Below, piece by piece: positions 1-8,335 of a stretch of DNA of 22,132 nt. Below the pieces are notes generated by a model that was not told the origin of the DNA, made no database searches, and was given only the letters and a program-made list of their open reading frames with translations. How positions within the stretch are numbered: position 1 is the stretch's first letter; every line of letters begins with the position of its first letter. The DNA is taken from NCBI GenBank assembly GCA_002437565.1, contig DJQL01000090.1, positions 1-22,132 of the forward strand, given 5' to 3'. The position numbers were made by a program, and so were the translations under genes. Origin of the DNA: Prevotella sp. UBA6387. GTDB lineage: Bacteria; Bacteroidota; Bacteroidia; Bacteroidales; Bacteroidaceae.

Positions 1-1269
1 GCTGGCCTGCCCGACGAAAAGGTGTTGCCCGTGCTGCTCACGGTGCTACCCTGCGCGGCAGCCTATGCCAGCGACGTGAAGGTGGAATACCGCGACGGAA
101 CCATCCAACCCCTGGTCCTGATGTCGGCAATAATAGGCCACTCGGCGAGCGGCAAGAGCATTTGTGCCAGGCGCTTAGGGCCATGGATGAAGAAGATGGA
201 CGAGGAGTCCGCCAAGGCCGACGCGATAGAGAGGGAACACAAGAAAAAGTGCAATAATAATAACAAGAATAACAAGAATAAAAAGATTGCCCAGGAACTT
301 CCACACGTCTTCAAGCAGAAGATACCGTTCACCATCAGCTTTACAATGCTCTTACAGCGTCAGGAAAACGCGCAAGGGCACACGCTATTCAGCTTTTGCG
401 AGGAGCTTGCGGTGGTCAGCAACACAAACAGTCGCGGCTATTGGTCAGACAAGCGCGCGTTCTACACCACAGGTTTCGACGGAGGCGAAATGGGGCAAGA
501 CTATTTCTCCATGGAATCGTATAGCGGCACGGTACGGGCACTCTACAATTGGTCGGCCACTGGCACCAAGCGCGCTTTTGATAAGTTCTTCGATGGCGAC
601 TCCATAGAAGGTGGCTTGGCGTCGCGCGTGTGTTTCGCCGAAATGCCATACCATCTTTTTGAGCCCCTCGCCAAGGAGCAGCAACTGTCCGCCCAGGACA
701 TAAAGCGCATAGCCGAGGCTGTGGAGAAGCTGAGCACCGCCAAGGGCACACTGAAGCTTAAAAAAGTCAACGCGGCTCTCGCGGAATGGGAAAACAAGAG
801 GATTATCATCGACATGGCCTCAAGCATGCCTGAGGCGGGAGACTTCTTCCGCAAGCGCGCCGCCGTGATAGGTTTCCGCTGTGGCGCGGTGGCCTATTTG
901 CTCACGGGCAAGGAGACCAATGCCGTGGTGGAGTTCACTGTATTGATGACGGAATACGTTTTCCAGAGTCAGATGCATTTCCTCGCCGATAAATTCTATG
1001 ACAACACCGTCAAGGCCAACGAGCGGCAACAGAGGAGGACCGAAAACGGCATCATCTTCGACAACCTTTCGCAGCGTTTCACTCTCGATGACGTCAAGAG
1101 GCAGAAACCCGACGCCACCGTTCATTGCCTGACGCAAACTATTTCGGTATGGAAGAAGGCCAATTGGATAACCAAGGTCGCCAAAAACACGTGGGAAAAG
1201 CGGGTCAACGTCGCGTCGTTGCTGGCAAGCCCAGGAAGCCCGGCTGTCACGATGTCATTGTCACGATAA
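1..1269 (+). CDS. DUF3987 family protein (primase/helicase-like), 5' end outside the window
   Basis: The frame is open from base 1, so the gene starts upstream; the GTG at 22 lies inside conserved-looking sequence and is unlikely to be the true start. About 422 residues are visible. A Walker A-type loop GHSASGKS is encoded at 136-159. The stretches LFSFCEEL, the following GYWSDKRAFYTTGFD and GLASRVCFAEMP match the way I know DUF3987 proteins of Bacteroidales, which sit in mobile or phage-derived islands, often behind a primase-like or VirE-type N-terminal region. The C-terminal 80 residues look like a winged-helix tail. A lysine/asparagine-rich low-complexity stretch (241-288) lies where the family has a charged linker. 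Activity as a nucleic-acid-dependent NTPase is inferred from the P-loop, not shown. It is followed after 20 bases by a DUF5675 gene on the same strand. Confidence 0.8.
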   Translation, partial: AGLPDEKVLPVLLTVLPCAAAYASDVKVEYRDGTIQPLVLMSAIIGHSASGKSICARRLGPWMKKMDEESAKADAIEREHKKKCNNNNKNNKNKKIAQELPHVFKQKIPFTISFTMLLQRQENAQGHTLFSFCEELAVVSNTNSRGYWSDKRAFYTTGFDGGEMGQDYFSMESYSGTVRALYNWSATGTKRAFDKFFDGDSIEGGLASRVCFAEMPYHLFEPLAKEQQLSAQDIKRIAEAVEKLSTAKGTLKLKKVNAALAEWENKRIIIDMASSMPEAGDFFRKRAAVIGFRCGAVAYLLTGKETNAVVEFTVLMTEYVFQSQMHFLADKFYDNTVKANERQQRRTENGIIFDNLSQRFTLDDVKRQKPDATVHCLTQTISVWKKANWITKVAKNTWEKRVNVASLLASPGSPAVTMSLSR

Positions 1270-1289
1270 CCTAAGACGAAGGAGGAGAA

Positions 1290-1838
1290 ATGGAAATAGT
1301 GATCAAGCGGCTTTATCTTAAGCCATCTTACACCATCGGCAGGCTATGGGTAGACAACGTGCCCTTTTGCGACACCCTCGAGCCCGCCTGCCGCCATTTG
1401 AATAGCCATCGTCCGCTCACCACGATACTGCGGTGGCGCGAGCGCGCGCCAATGGCCGTGCCCAACGGTCGCTACCGCCTGCTGGTGACGCCAAGTCGCG
1501 AGTGGGGCAGGTGGCTGCCACAGCTCGTGGGCGTGCCTGGCTTTCCCTCGGTCTTCATCCGGCCTGGCAACAAGGCTGCAGACACCGTGGGCGACATATT
1601 GCTTGGCAGGAACACCCGCTCCGGCTACGTGCTCGACTCCACTGCCCACGTGCTTGCCTTGACGCGCAAGATCACGGAGGCCATTGGTCGCGACGAGGAC
1701 GTATGGGTGTCGCTTCGCGCCCTGCGTCAGTATTCCACGTCCCAGAGGAAGAGTCCCTTGGCCGGCATCGACTCGCCTGAGTCGGAGCGCGTGCCATTGG
1801 CCATGATGCCGAGAAACTCTTCGAGGGTCGCCCTGTGA
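1290..1838 (+). CDS. DUF5675 family protein with a C-terminus running into truA antisense
   Basis: A 182-aa protein with a strong Shine-Dalgarno (GGAGGAG, just before the ATG at 1290). The core matches the DUF5675 pattern as I know it: an N-terminal strand pair (IGRLWVDNVPFCDTLE), VPNGRYRL near residues 58-64, VPGFPSVFIRPGNKAADTVGDILLG near 82-106 (a histidine is usual where this protein has R91 in the IRPGN stretch), then a helix before WVSL. The family occurs in phage and mobile islands, and some members are suspected cell-wall or lysis-related proteins; its reaction is not established. Residues from about 146 on are encoded opposite the last codons of truA (truA stop at 1727-1729). The family core ends about there, so the last ~37 residues are probably not native sequence but read-through into the neighbouring gene. 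Confidence 0.75.
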   Translation: MEIVIKRLYLKPSYTIGRLWVDNVPFCDTLEPACRHLNSHRPLTTILRWRERAPMAVPNGRYRLLVTPSREWGRWLPQLVGVPGFPSVFIRPGNKAADTVGDILLGRNTRSGYVLDSTAHVLALTRKITEAIGRDEDVWVSLRALRQYSTSQRKSPLAGIDSPESERVPLAMMPRNSSRVAL

Positions 1839-3319
1839 CGCCCCACGTCGAACAAAGTGCCGACGACAGCCCTCACCATGTTGCGCAGGAAGCGGTCGGC
1901 ACTTATCTCGAAATACCACTCCGTGGGCGAGGTCTGTACCCATCGTGCCGTGGTGACGTGGCAGATGGTGGTGCGCGCGTCGCTGTCGGCCTTGCAAAAG
2001 GCTTTGAAGTCGGTGAAGCGCGTGAGCCGCTCTGCCGCCTCGTTCATCAAGTCGAAGTCGAGCGGATAGTGGGTCTCCACGGAGAAATGCCTCGCGAAGG
2101 GGTCTTTGCTGGTGTGGATGAAATATCTGTAGGTGCGCTTCACAGCGGAGAAACGCGCGTGAAGGCCGTCGCCGACAGGCTTCAGCTCGCGGCAGGCAAT
2201 GTCGCTTGGCAACAGCTGGTTGAGACGATAGAGCAACTGCTGGCAGTCGCGCCCCTTGATGTCGTCGAAGTGGCACACCATGGTGCGCGCGTGCACGCCG
2301 GCATCGGTCCTGCCCGCCCCCGTGATGTCGACTTTGCGGCGCAGTATCTTCGTGAGAGCATCTTGCAGCCTCTCTTGCACCGACATGCCGTTGGGCTGTA
2401 TCTGCCACCCATGATAGGCGGTGCCATCGAAGCCGAGCGTGAGAAAGTAGCGTTGCGTGGGGTAGGGCGAGAAGCGCACGTAGGCACGGTCGTCGAACGA
2501 CGCGTTGCCTCGCATGAGCCCTTTCGTGGCCTTGAACTCGCCTATGTTGTATGGGTCCGTGTCGAGTTGCCGCCTCAGCTTCCTCTCGCTTTTCTCCAGC
2601 GTGGGGCAGAGGAATGGGTAACCGTCCGTGGCGAGCACGATGTCGGCAAGGGTCTTCTTGCCAGTCGTGCCGCCACGCTTTTCCTCCACGTCGACCTTGA
2701 TGACCTTTATGCCGCCGCGATAGATGGGGTAGCCGTCTATCACGGCATAAGTCTTGTTTTCCCCATCCATCGTCCGCACGAGTTCCGGCAAGATGCTGTC
2801 TCGCGCGTAGTCGTGGACCAACTCGCCATGGTCTATCATGTCGGCGTGCTGGCTTGCCAGGCCATCGAATGCCGCCGCCCTCTTCCAGGCTATCATGCTT
2901 TCGCAAGGCTTGCCATTGGTGTAGAGCTCTCCGCCGACGATGCATTGGCAGTCGCCAATCATCCACACCTCTTGCCACCGCTGGCTGTAGACCACCGCGG
3001 AGGCGCACAGGCGGTCAACGGGGGCGACAGGCTCTGCCGACCGCTCGCCCGTGAAGCCTCTCGCCACATAGGTGTCGTGAATGGCCTTGGTGACGCCATC
3101 GCAGAAGTCGTCGAGCGTCGTCTCGGCTTCCATGTGCCTGATGTAATCGGCGACAATCTCCATGCAAAGCCTGCCATTGCTCTTGCCTGGGTCCACGCGC
3201 CTCACGCCCTTGCTTGTGCTGCCGTCGATGACGGCCACGAAATGGGCAGTCACCACTATCCCGTCTTCGCAGCTTGCATCATCGTGCTTGCCCTTGACGA
3301 ATTGTTCTGCTATAATCAT
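1727..3319 (-). CDS. truA: PP2C-like phosphatase domain fused to tRNA pseudouridine synthase TruA
   Basis: One uninterrupted 530-aa frame. Residues 1-283 resemble a PP2C-type phosphatase: EDG at 18-20, AVIDGS around D32, IGDCQ around D123, LATDGY around D232 and FDDRAYVRF at 275-283 match the successive acidic metal-binding motifs of that fold. Residues about 288-530 are a full TruA: RYFLTLGFDGTAYHGWQIQPN, then GRTDAGVHA with catalytic D339, and the ADRFLRNMVRAVVGTL motif near 474-489. TruA converts uridines 38-40 of the tRNA anticodon arm to pseudouridine. The joint is only RFSPYPT. The ATG at 3317-3319 overlaps the ygiQ stop (ATGA), which suggests coupled translation. An internal ATG at 2513-2515 (residue 269) would give a 262-aa TruA of normal size, so some separate TruA could be made. 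The phosphatase substrate is unknown. The 3' end overlaps the DUF5675 gene on the other strand. Confidence 0.88.
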   Translation of the reverse strand: MIIAEQFVKGKHDDASCEDGIVVTAHFVAVIDGSTSKGVRRVDPGKSNGRLCMEIVADYIRHMEAETTLDDFCDGVTKAIHDTYVARGFTGERSAEPVAPVDRLCASAVVYSQRWQEVWMIGDCQCIVGGELYTNGKPCESMIAWKRAAAFDGLASQHADMIDHGELVHDYARDSILPELVRTMDGENKTYAVIDGYPIYRGGIKVIKVDVEEKRGGTTGKKTLADIVLATDGYPFLCPTLEKSERKLRRQLDTDPYNIGEFKATKGLMRGNASFDDRAYVRFSPYPTQRYFLTLGFDGTAYHGWQIQPNGMSVQERLQDALTKILRRKVDITGAGRTDAGVHARTMVCHFDDIKGRDCQQLLYRLNQLLPSDIACRELKPVGDGLHARFSAVKRTYRYFIHTSKDPFARHFSVETHYPLDFDLMNEAAERLTRFTDFKAFCKADSDARTTICHVTTARWVQTSPTEWYFEISADRFLRNMVRAVVGTLFDVGRHRATLEEFLGIMANGTRSDSGESMPAKGLFLWDVEY

Positions 3320-5370
3320 CTTCTCTTGTTGGTTTTAGGATGGAAGTTTGGGTTGAACGACTTTCTTTTCGGCTTCTGCCTTTGGCCGTTGTCGCGTTGT
3401 CCTTGCTCCTGCCATTCGTTTTCTTGCTTTTTCCCTTGCTTCCTGTCTCTGCCTTGCCCATGCTTGTCGTGTCGTTCCGGCGAGGATCCCACAGCCTTGC
3501 CGTCGTATCTCGCGCGTCCGTGGTAAGGCACGCCGTCGTAGAGCTTTGCTATGAGGTCTGGCCGCCCTATGCGCCTCAGCTCACGCTCTATGGCAGGTCG
3601 CTCCTCAGGCTTGTACCAGAAGAAGAACATGCGCTGGGCGAGCTTCTCCCTTGGTGTCTTGGCGCAGAATATCGGTTCAAGGGTGTAAGGGTCGTAACCG
3701 GAATAGAACGCCGTGGTGGCAACGGTCATCGGCGTGGGCGTGAAGTCTTGCACCTGCTCGAGGTGGAAGTCGAGGCCCTTGGTTATCACGGCGAGCTCGG
3801 CCATGTCCTCCTCGTGGCATCCTGGGTGGGAACTGATGAAGTAGGGGATGATTTGCTGGCGAAGCCCTGCCTCCTTGTTTATCTTGTCGAAGAGCCGCTT
3901 GAACTCATAGAAGAGCGCGAACGAGGGCTTGCGCATGAACCTCAGCACGCGGTCGGAGGTGTTCTCTGGTGCAACCTTTAAGCGTCCGCTCACGTGCCTT
4001 GTTATCAGCTCCTTAGCGTATTGCATTGCCGCCTCGTTTGATTTCTCGTCTTTCGACTTGTGGAGGATGAGGTCGTAGCGCACGCCACTGCCTATGAAGC
4101 TCTTCTTCACTCCCGGCAAAGCGTCCACGGCATGATACACTTCCAAGAGCTTGGAGTGGTCGGTGATGAGATTGGGACAAACCATGGGATTCACGCACGA
4201 CGGTCGCTTGCAATGCTCACATGCCTTGAGATTTCGCCCATGCATGCCATACATGTTGGCCGACGGTCCACCAAGGTCAGAGATATAACCCTTGAAGTCG
4301 GGCATGGCTATGATTTTCTTTGCCTCTTTCACGATGCTCTCCTTTGAGCGGCACACCACGAACTTGCCTTGATGTGCCGAGATGGTGCAAAAGGCGCATC
4401 CGCCGAAGCATCCACGGTGCATGTTGATGGAGAACTTTATCATCTCGTAGGCAGGGATGGTCTTGCCCTTGTATTTTGGATGCGGCAATCGCGTGTAGGG
4501 CAGGTCAAATGCCGCGTCGAGCTCCTCGCTCGTCATTGGCGGGTACATGGGGTTTTGTACCACATATTGGTTGCCCACTTTCTGCAAGAGCCGCTGCCCG
4601 TGCATGCGGTTGCATTCCTCCTCGATGTGCCTGAAGTTCTCGGCATGGGCTTTCTTGTCGCGCAGGCACTCCTCATAGGAGTGGAGCACGATGTCGTCCT
4701 CGCGTATGCCGCCAGGTATGTCGTCCTCCCGTCTGAGGAACGATGTCTGTGGTATGTCGTCTATTTCGCCTATTTTCCTTCCCTGGGCCATGGCGTCGCA
4801 CAAGGCGATGGTGTTTTTCTCGCCCATGCCGTAGAGTAGGAAGTCGGCTCCGCTGAGACACAGGATTGGCTTTAGCAGCTTGTCCTGCCAATAGTCGTAG
4901 TGGGTGAACCGCCTGAGCGAGGCTTCTATGCCGCCCAGCACCACTGGCACGTCGGGGAAGAGCTGTTTCAGGATTTTCGTGTAGACTATGCTTGGATAGT
5001 CGGGGCGCATGTCGTGTCGCGAGTCGGGGCTATAGGCATCATCATGTCGCATGCGCCTATTGGCGGTATAGCGGTTGACCATGCTGTCCATGTTGCCCGG
5101 CGATATGGCGAAGAAGAGGCGAGGTCGCCCGAGCTTCTTGAAGTCGCGGAAGTCGCCATGCCAGTCGGGCTGCGGCACGATGGCGACCTTGTATCCTGCA
5201 GCCTCTATGATGCGTCCCACGGCCGCCGCGCCAAAGGCTGGGTGGTCCACGTAGGCGTCGCCAGAGAAGAGAATGACATCGAGTTGTGTCCATCCTCGCA
5301 GCTCGCATTCCTTCTTCGTTGTTGGCAGAAAATCGGTGAGCTGCGGGTATGGCTTTTGATTGCTTGGCAT
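3316..5370 (-). CDS. YgiQ family radical SAM protein
   Basis: 684 aa, the usual size for YgiQ (UPF0313). The N-terminus (PTTKKECELRGW, then LDVILFSGDAYVDHPAFG) is the family's cobalamin-binding-like region. The radical SAM cluster cysteines are C321, C325 and C328 (RGCFGGCAFC). Then come the conserved LGGPSANMYGM and the C-terminal DUF3362-type part (FTPTPMTVATTAFYSGYDP). The last ~70 residues are a disordered-looking, Lys/Arg/Gln-rich tail. The reaction of YgiQ is not known, though radical chemistry with a 4Fe-4S cluster and S-adenosylmethionine is expected. The gene starts four bases after the stop of the 110-aa gene upstream, and its TGA overlaps the ATG of the PP2C-TruA gene downstream, so the three are very likely cotranscribed. 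The start MPSNQKPYPQLTDFLP fits family N-termini. Confidence 0.93.
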   Translation of the reverse strand: MPSNQKPYPQLTDFLPTTKKECELRGWTQLDVILFSGDAYVDHPAFGAAAVGRIIEAAGYKVAIVPQPDWHGDFRDFKKLGRPRLFFAISPGNMDSMVNRYTANRRMRHDDAYSPDSRHDMRPDYPSIVYTKILKQLFPDVPVVLGGIEASLRRFTHYDYWQDKLLKPILCLSGADFLLYGMGEKNTIALCDAMAQGRKIGEIDDIPQTSFLRREDDIPGGIREDDIVLHSYEECLRDKKAHAENFRHIEEECNRMHGQRLLQKVGNQYVVQNPMYPPMTSEELDAAFDLPYTRLPHPKYKGKTIPAYEMIKFSINMHRGCFGGCAFCTISAHQGKFVVCRSKESIVKEAKKIIAMPDFKGYISDLGGPSANMYGMHGRNLKACEHCKRPSCVNPMVCPNLITDHSKLLEVYHAVDALPGVKKSFIGSGVRYDLILHKSKDEKSNEAAMQYAKELITRHVSGRLKVAPENTSDRVLRFMRKPSFALFYEFKRLFDKINKEAGLRQQIIPYFISSHPGCHEEDMAELAVITKGLDFHLEQVQDFTPTPMTVATTAFYSGYDPYTLEPIFCAKTPREKLAQRMFFFWYKPEERPAIERELRRIGRPDLIAKLYDGVPYHGRARYDGKAVGSSPERHDKHGQGRDRKQGKKQENEWQEQGQRDNGQRQKPKRKSFNPNFHPKTNKRR

Positions 5371-5374
5371 GGGC

Positions 5375-5707
5375 TTAGCTGTTCGTTTCTACAGTCTCGT
5401 CGCCTTCCTCATCTTGGCTTTCGTTCTTCCACTTGATGTAGAGCAGCACAAGCTCGTGGAGGCCAAATGCCTTCATGTTCTTGTTGTAGAGCACGTCAAG
5501 GCAGAGGTCGAGCAGGTCGCGATCAGAGCCTTCGGACCCTTCGAGCAGGGCGCGCACGTTGAGCCTGAGCTTGTCAAGTACGGCCTCGTCTATTATGCCA
5601 TTACTGTCTATGAGGTTGCGGAGAAGGGAATATTTGTCGATTGTGGCCAGGTGCTTCTCGCTCACCTCGATGCTTCGTGTCCCGGATGGGTTAGCTTGTA
5701 TTTTCAT
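5375..5707 (-). CDS. small conserved-looking protein, function unknown
   Basis: 110 aa, predicted mostly helical (long amphipathic stretches such as DEAVLDKLRLNVRALLEG and LLDLCLDVLYNKNMKAF), with an acidic tail (SQDEEGDETVE). There is no signal peptide, membrane segment or catalytic motif that I recognise. It lies 36 bases after the amidase gene and four bases before ygiQ, so it belongs to the same minus-strand operon. It resembles short Bacteroidales hypotheticals found beside ygiQ, but I cannot name a family. Confidence 0.75.
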   Translation of the reverse strand: MKIQANPSGTRSIEVSEKHLATIDKYSLLRNLIDSNGIIDEAVLDKLRLNVRALLEGSEGSDRDLLDLCLDVLYNKNMKAFGLHELVLLYIKWKNESQDEEGDETVETNS

Positions 5708-5743
5708 GATGAAAAGTGTTAAATGGTTATATGTGTTTTTCCG

Positions 5744-8335
5744 TTATTTGTCTATAAGAAACGCGAGGATTCCACGCATGATGTTGGCTTGCGTCTGCCT
5801 GTCGGTTATGCTCTCAAGTGGAAATCCCATGACGAACGTGCGCGAAGGCTTGGACAGTGAAGAATGACCGCCATTCGCCATGCTGCCATCAAAGCCAACC
5901 GCGGCTGGGCTGCCATCAGCGTAGAGCATTGCCGTGAAAGCGTCTTTGGTAGGAGAAAGCTTGTCGGCTAATTGCACGCAATAGTGGTCGGGGTTGGGCG
6001 TGCCGTATATTCTTATGCCGTTGATGCCCAACCCACTTATGCCATTGATGGTGTCTGTCCTTGCGGCTCCGTTCCAGCAAGCGTGCAGCGTATTGGCAAG
6101 CCAATCGCGCCCAGTAGGGCCTGTCTCGGCATTGTCAGAACCGACGTAGGCACCACTGACAAGCAGCTTGCCGCCATTGGCGAGATACCGCGTGAGCATT
6201 TGTTTCATCACGGGGGAGAACGTTTTGTAATACCTCGTCTGGTTGGACGTGTACTTCTCCAAGCCAAGCACGAGGTCTACGGCATCGTAGTCGTTGACAT
6301 CCACGATACCCGTCTCTATGGCATGAGACGAGCAACTCACCACATTGTATTTATTGGCCGAGGCTATGGCCATGGCGTGCTCAGACACGTAGTCGAAGTC
6401 GTTGCCGGCAATGAATCTGCCCTGCCATCCAGCCGTGACACCCTCTGTGACACCAATATCAGCGTCTAAATCGAACCCCTTGCTGTCATTGTCTACGACT
6501 GCCGGACTTGACAGCCTGTGGAAGCCATTGACGACGAGCACCGTCCTTGTGGCATTAGGTTCCTTGACCACGGACACTGCTTCGGAAGGAAAGCTCTCGC
6601 CGCCGAGATTGCATGCTGTCACCTTGAAGTGGTAGGGCACTCCTGGCTCTATGTCGAGCGAGAAGGATGGGCGGTCCGTGCGTGTGCCATTGTCGAACCC
6701 GCCATTCCCTATGGCCGTATACACTATGTAATATGTAGGCGCAGCAGAAACTTCCAATGGGTCTTTTTGTGGTGTCCAGCTCACGGTTGCCTTGTCTTTC
6801 ACGAGACTGGCGTTGATGTTCAATGGGCGCAATGGCTCTATCACCGTTTCCTTACCATGCATGCCGTTGACAAAGCGCGCTATGGTCTTGTAGAGTGAAC
6901 GGGCCATGTCGAAACGGAAGTTTGGGTCTTGCCCCAACAGCATATCGGGGAAACTCTGGTGCGACAAGGTTTCTATTATGGCCGAAGGCACACAGGGCAG
7001 TCGTGTCTCGGAGTAGTTTCTGTCCCACAGGTACCGTTTCGGCCATCCATGGTACTTTGGGCTCAGGTCGCTAACTAAATTGTCGAGGAGGTTTCGCGCG
7101 AATATCTTAGACGTCTGCCTTGTCACTCCACTCGCCAGTTGCCCATCGTTGAAGTCTGTGGTGCAAACGGCGAGGCTTCCCCATCTTGATTTTCCGTCGG
7201 GGTTGAACCCAGCGTCGCTGTGTACGGCCAATGATAGTTCGATAGGTACGCCCTTGCCATCCTGTGTAGGATTAAAGGCTGACCCACCCGATAGCCAGTT
7301 TGTCATAAGCGAGCGAGAGTTTATGTCGTCGGCGTAATCGTCCGTTCCGTTTCTTCCTCCATAGACATTGTATGGGGCTCCTGCCCATTGGACAGAGTAT
7401 CTGGCTCCCTCTATGGCGCGTGGGTAGCCGCTGACCAATCCTCCCCGCGCAATGTTGCCCATGCCTCCTCCGAATCTCACGGCATCGGCGGTGACGATAC
7501 CGCTTTTTCGACTTTGGTTAGACAGCATCACGCAGTTGTCTATACTGCTGCCCTCGTCGAATGTGAATGTGCCGAGATAGACCCATGTGCTTCCACCCAT
7601 GCGCTGGTTTACCCTGAACTCGGTCGCCACGCCTTGGTGGAACACCGTGTAGTGAGCGTCGTCAACGCTCTTGTCTACCGTGGCATAGCTCACGTAGACT
7701 GCATACCTGCCTTTTTTGAGAAAATATGGCTGCCACTTCACAAAGGCCTTGCCAGCCTTTCTTGTCGCCTTGATTTGCCTTGCTCCGCCCGCCTCAAACG
7801 GGTTCTCATTGTCGTGATAGTTGCCCGCATGAGCCGCGAAGCCACGCTGGGCGGTGGATCTCCACTTGTCGGAAAACTCGCTGTAGCATGAGCTTGACGC
7901 GTTTAGCCCGCCGTCTGGGTCTATGATATATTCCATTTGTTGCCAGTCGCGTTCCCGAGGCGTGAATACATAGGCTCCTGCTCGCTCCAGCATGGGTATT
8001 AGATAAGGCACGACAATAGTTTGAGTGAAGAGATCTTCTGTGGTAGAAAAGAGCAGTGGACGTTGCCATTCCCATTGGCCACGTTTATTGTCGAAATACC
8101 TGCCATGGGATGCCCAAACCGACAGATGTCTACCTTGGAGTCCATTCGAAGCTCCCACGGGCGAAGAGACGTTGGTTACCCATGGGGCGCCCTGATAGTC
8201 TATGTCTCCCCACAAGGCCGGGTATTGGCTGGCAGATGGCATATTGTCGGTGGTATGCGGCTGTGTCTGATAGGCATACGTCTCGTTGAGTGTCAGCAAG
8301 ATACCAGCGCATAATGACAGTATTTCTTTAATCAT
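5744..8335 (-). CDS. secreted amidase-like protein with golvesin and fibronectin III domains
   Basis: 863 aa. A signal peptide is likely (hydrophobic LCAGILL, cleavage near TYA-YQ at residue 21). Candidate Amidase_3-type zinc residues are H77 (ASHGRYF), E100 (TTEDL) and H372 (AVHSDAG), with E455 (PSAIIETLSH) as the catalytic glutamate; TPRERD at 125-130 corresponds to the TRxxD motif of that fold. Between the two halves sits a golvesin/xanthan-lyase-type beta domain (about 190-290, FLKKGRYAVYVSY to VTADAVRFGGG). A fibronectin III domain follows (about 505-600), then a C-terminal alpha/beta domain (about 610-863, with NDYDAVDLVLGLEK and LANGGKLLVSGAYVG) like that of Bacteroidota xanthan-lyase-like proteins. 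The likely role is cleavage of the peptidoglycan amide bond or another cell-envelope polymer; the substrate is not shown. Its ATG overlaps the stop of the acyltransferase gene (ATGA). Confidence 0.85.
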   Translation of the reverse strand: MIKEILSLCAGILLTLNETYAYQTQPHTTDNMPSASQYPALWGDIDYQGAPWVTNVSSPVGASNGLQGRHLSVWASHGRYFDNKRGQWEWQRPLLFSTTEDLFTQTIVVPYLIPMLERAGAYVFTPRERDWQQMEYIIDPDGGLNASSSCYSEFSDKWRSTAQRGFAAHAGNYHDNENPFEAGGARQIKATRKAGKAFVKWQPYFLKKGRYAVYVSYATVDKSVDDAHYTVFHQGVATEFRVNQRMGGSTWVYLGTFTFDEGSSIDNCVMLSNQSRKSGIVTADAVRFGGGMGNIARGGLVSGYPRAIEGARYSVQWAGAPYNVYGGRNGTDDYADDINSRSLMTNWLSGGSAFNPTQDGKGVPIELSLAVHSDAGFNPDGKSRWGSLAVCTTDFNDGQLASGVTRQTSKIFARNLLDNLVSDLSPKYHGWPKRYLWDRNYSETRLPCVPSAIIETLSHQSFPDMLLGQDPNFRFDMARSLYKTIARFVNGMHGKETVIEPLRPLNINASLVKDKATVSWTPQKDPLEVSAAPTYYIVYTAIGNGGFDNGTRTDRPSFSLDIEPGVPYHFKVTACNLGGESFPSEAVSVVKEPNATRTVLVVNGFHRLSSPAVVDNDSKGFDLDADIGVTEGVTAGWQGRFIAGNDFDYVSEHAMAIASANKYNVVSCSSHAIETGIVDVNDYDAVDLVLGLEKYTSNQTRYYKTFSPVMKQMLTRYLANGGKLLVSGAYVGSDNAETGPTGRDWLANTLHACWNGAARTDTINGISGLGINGIRIYGTPNPDHYCVQLADKLSPTKDAFTAMLYADGSPAAVGFDGSMANGGHSSLSKPSRTFVMGFPLESITDRQTQANIMRGILAFLIDK

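Noticed and set aside
1245..1267. 9-base direct repeat TGTCACGAT with a 14-base period at the end of the DUF3987 gene
   Set aside because: Only two copies, within coding sequence; too short to call an attachment site without a matching copy at another boundary.
1344..3008. 554-codon open frame on the minus strand overlapping the same region in another frame
   Set aside because: It is an Arg/His-rich shadow frame of PP2C-TruA without any motif.
1835..3526. Long 563-codon open frame on the plus strand opposite the PP2C-TruA gene
   Set aside because: It lies antisense to clear PP2C and TruA motifs and arises from GC-rich codon bias; it has no recognisable domain.
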